A stretch of 64,000 nt of DNA from NCBI RefSeq assembly GCF_030250645.1, contig NZ_JASSVS010000002.1:1-64000 (forward strand), given 5' to 3'. Below are positions 62,084 through 64,000 of the stretch, piece by piece. Under the pieces are notes generated by a model. The model searched no databases and had not been told where the DNA came from. It saw only the letters and a list, made by a program, of their open reading frames with translations. Position 1 is the first letter of the stretch; each line of letters opens with the position of its first letter. A program made the position numbers and the translations under genes. The DNA is from Marinobacter azerbaijanicus. Lineage in GTDB: Bacteria; Pseudomonadota; Gammaproteobacteria; Pseudomonadales; Oleiphilaceae.

Positions 62084-63700
62084 TCACCCCTGGTTGAGCC
62101 GGAACTGCTCAATGGCTTTGCGCAGAGTTTCCGCCATGCCCAGCAGATCCGCGGCGATACGTGCGGTTTCCTGGGCGTCCCCGGAGGTCTGCTCCGCTGA
62201 GCGGCTGATTTCAATCACGTTGAGATTGATGGATTCGGAGACCTCGCTCTGCTCATTGGCGGCGCTTTCCATTTCCTGGTTGAGATCGGTAATCTCACGC
62301 ACAGCGGCGGCAATGGTCTGCAGTTCTGATTCCACATTGAGAATGGCCTGCACCTGCTGCTCGGCCATCTCCGATGCGTGGCGCATGGTGGCCACGCAGT
62401 CCACCACTTCGCCCTTGAGGCCATTGATGGTGGTACGGATTTCCTCGGTTGAATCCTGGGTGCGTGAGGCAAGTGCCCGCACTTCATCTGCCACCACCGA
62501 GAACCCCCGGCCCTGTTCACCGGCTCTTGCGGCTTCAATGGCAGCATTCAGCGCCAGCAGATTGGTCTGGTCGGCGATGTTGGAGATCACTTCCAGCATG
62601 TCCGACATCTGGCTTGTGCGCTCGTCGAGCTGTTCAATACGCCGGGCACCACTCTGCACCTCGGTGTTCAGGGCCTCAATACCCTCCACCGCATTGCGGG
62701 CAAGAGTTTCACCCTTATTGGCGGACTCCGCCGTGTCGGCGGATTTGCCGGTGGTATGGATCGCATTTTCCCGGACCTGAACAGCAGAAGCGGCCATTTC
62801 CATGGTGGCACTGGCCACCTGGTCGGTATTGTCCCGCTGCGCCAGCACCTCACGTTCGGTGGTTTCCGCCTTCCCGGCAATGCTGCGCGCGGCCTGTTCA
62901 ACCTGCCCGGCATTGTCCATTACCGTGTTCATGCTCCCCCGAATCTTTGCCATCATGCGGTTAAAAGCCCGGGCGACAGAACCGATTTCGTCATCGCGGG
63001 ATACATCCAGCTCGATGGTCAGGTCAGAATTGGCAGCAATCGTTTCCATGCTGTCGTGGAGCCTTCGCAAGCGCGCAATCACCAGTTTCCCCAGTACCCC
63101 GGCCGTCATGAAAAAGGCTAGAGTAAAAATGACGAACTGGATCCCACCGCTGGTAAGAAGCTGCTCCTGCAGGCGGGCATCGCCCTCAGCAAGGGAATAA
63201 TCAACGCGGATGGCGCCCAGAACATCTCCTTCCCTGGCCTGGTGACACCCCAGGCAGTTCACCCCCTGGTAATCCTCCATGGCGCGAACCGGTTCGATCA
63301 GCGTGTAGACTCGCCCGCTCTCTCCGTCAGACATCTGTTCAATCCGCTCACCCCGGAGCGCTCTGGTCTCTGTCTCGCTGCGGGCCTGTTCGTCGCTATC
63401 GCCTGCACCGAACATTTCCTTGAGTTGTTCGCTGCGGATAACCCGCACATCCAGAACATCCTCCGGCGCAGTGGCCTTTTCCCTGAGCATCTGCCGATTG
63501 TTGATGGTGCCAGTAACCATCATGGTATTGAGGGCGTCGAAGTAGGACTTGGACAGACCCTCAACGTACCGACCGGTGTACTCCTCCAGATGTTGGCGCT
63601 GCGAGTAGTTGCCATACAGCAGGGTGAGAACAAGGATGAGGGAAAATGCCCCGGCAAGGGCAAACAATAGAACGAAACGGATAGACTGGTTTTTTCTCAT
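62084..63700 (-). CDS. methyl-accepting chemotaxis protein with heme-type sensor domain
   Basis: A 538-residue receptor. TM1 is at about 9-30, and a periplasmic domain at 31-185 contains CLGCH (C149, C152, H153) followed by GAIRVDYSL, so it probably binds a c-type heme. TM2 is at about 187-206, then HAMP, then the signalling domain with the conserved hairpin ADQTNLLALNAAIEAARAGEQGRGFSVVADEVR near residue 390. No C-terminal pentapeptide is seen. It likely senses redox state or gas. Confidence 0.9.
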   Translation of the reverse strand: MRKNQSIRFVLLFALAGAFSLILVLTLLYGNYSQRQHLEEYTGRYVEGLSKSYFDALNTMMVTGTINNRQMLREKATAPEDVLDVRVIRSEQLKEMFGAGDSDEQARSETETRALRGERIEQMSDGESGRVYTLIEPVRAMEDYQGVNCLGCHQAREGDVLGAIRVDYSLAEGDARLQEQLLTSGGIQFVIFTLAFFMTAGVLGKLVIARLRRLHDSMETIAANSDLTIELDVSRDDEIGSVARAFNRMMAKIRGSMNTVMDNAGQVEQAARSIAGKAETTEREVLAQRDNTDQVASATMEMAASAVQVRENAIHTTGKSADTAESANKGETLARNAVEGIEALNTEVQSGARRIEQLDERTSQMSDMLEVISNIADQTNLLALNAAIEAARAGEQGRGFSVVADEVRALASRTQDSTEEIRTTINGLKGEVVDCVATMRHASEMAEQQVQAILNVESELQTIAAAVREITDLNQEMESAANEQSEVSESINLNVIEISRSAEQTSGDAQETARIAADLLGMAETLRKAIEQFRLNQG

Positions 63701-63860
63701 AACAGCTCAGCTACGGAAAGTGCAGGGATCGGCGGTCACACTAATGCAACCGGGAAAAAAATTTCATGATCCAGATCAGCTGACGGGCAATGGCCCGTTT
63801 TGTGCTTATGCACAGACAATCGTCAAATTTTTTTCAGTGACCATGGGAGGGTAAAGAGCC

Positions 63861-64000
63861 ATGTCGCTGCTTACATCGCTGATCAAAGCCAGCACCCAAT
63901 TCCAGCAGGCCATGGAAAAGCGCGCGCCGTCAGCCCAGGATAATGCCGCCGCAAAGCCTGCCGCGCCTGAAACGCCGGCGTCAGCAACCGATGACCGTTT
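63861..64000 (+). CDS. start of a gene cut by the window edge
   Basis: An ATG at 63861, with GGGAGGGTAAAGAG upstream, opens at least 46 codons: MSLLTSLIKASTQFQQAMEK then an alanine/proline-rich stretch. The product cannot be identified from this fragment. Confidence 0.6.
   Translation, partial: MSLLTSLIKASTQFQQAMEKRAPSAQDNAAAKPAAPETPASATDDR

Overview
The window reads as chromosomal DNA of a GC-rich marine gammaproteobacterium, most likely Marinobacter. The strongest pointer is the 661-residue two-domain fatty acyl-CoA reductase at 33826-35811, which closely resembles the wax-ester enzyme Maqu_2220 of M. aquaeolei as I recall it. Pseudomonadales-type gene orders agree: mtnA/mtaD/ubiG/mupP/yciK, motY/pyrC/rnt and purL/mltF.

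Left part (1-40.8 kb) is ordinary core genome. The left edge holds two tandem rRNA-type promoters and a boxA pointing off the window, so a ribosomal RNA operon probably lies just outside. Then come purT, a gamma carbonic anhydrase, two Nudix hydrolases, purL, mltF, recX, a DUF349 protein, a fatty-acid oxidation pair (thiolase plus hydratase/dehydrogenase), the tail-specific protease Prc, methylthioadenosine salvage (mtnA, mtaD), ubiG, mupP, yciK, yaaA, rdgC, a Pat-type lysine acetyltransferase divergent from a histone-deacetylase-family enzyme, motY, pyrC, rnt, the fatty acyl-CoA reductase, an M16 peptidase and two glycosyltransferase-like genes.

At 40795-40871 lies tRNA-Arg(CCT). Its last 47 bases recur exactly at 57256-57302. 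The 16,431-bp segment between is a complete integrated element bounded by these att sites. A tyrosine integrase sits at the right end, and a 21-bp arm-type repeat is present near both ends. The right half (minus strand) carries integrase, a possible excisionase, small DNA-binding proteins, a P4-type primase/helicase, an iteron array that looks like an origin, a coiled-coil protein, small proteins and an intact 909-residue phage tail tape-measure protein. The left half (plus strand) carries a secreted Rap1a/Tai-like protein, a ribbon-helix-helix regulator with tandem operator boxes, three genes built from two small domains in the order A, A-B, B, and unrecognised cargo. There is no capsid, portal, large terminase or other tail gene. 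This has the architecture of a phage satellite, with the unusual feature that the tape measure is its only recognisable virion gene.

Right part (57.3-64 kb) returns to chromosome: a CDF metal efflux gene behind a MerR-type promoter with no merR in view, a patatin-like protein, LigD phosphoesterase and polymerase domains as two separate genes, a CBS-domain protein, a periplasmic heme protein (DUF3365) facing a chemoreceptor that also has a CXXCH heme motif, and the start of a further gene.

All calls come from reading sequence and remembered family features. No database search was run.
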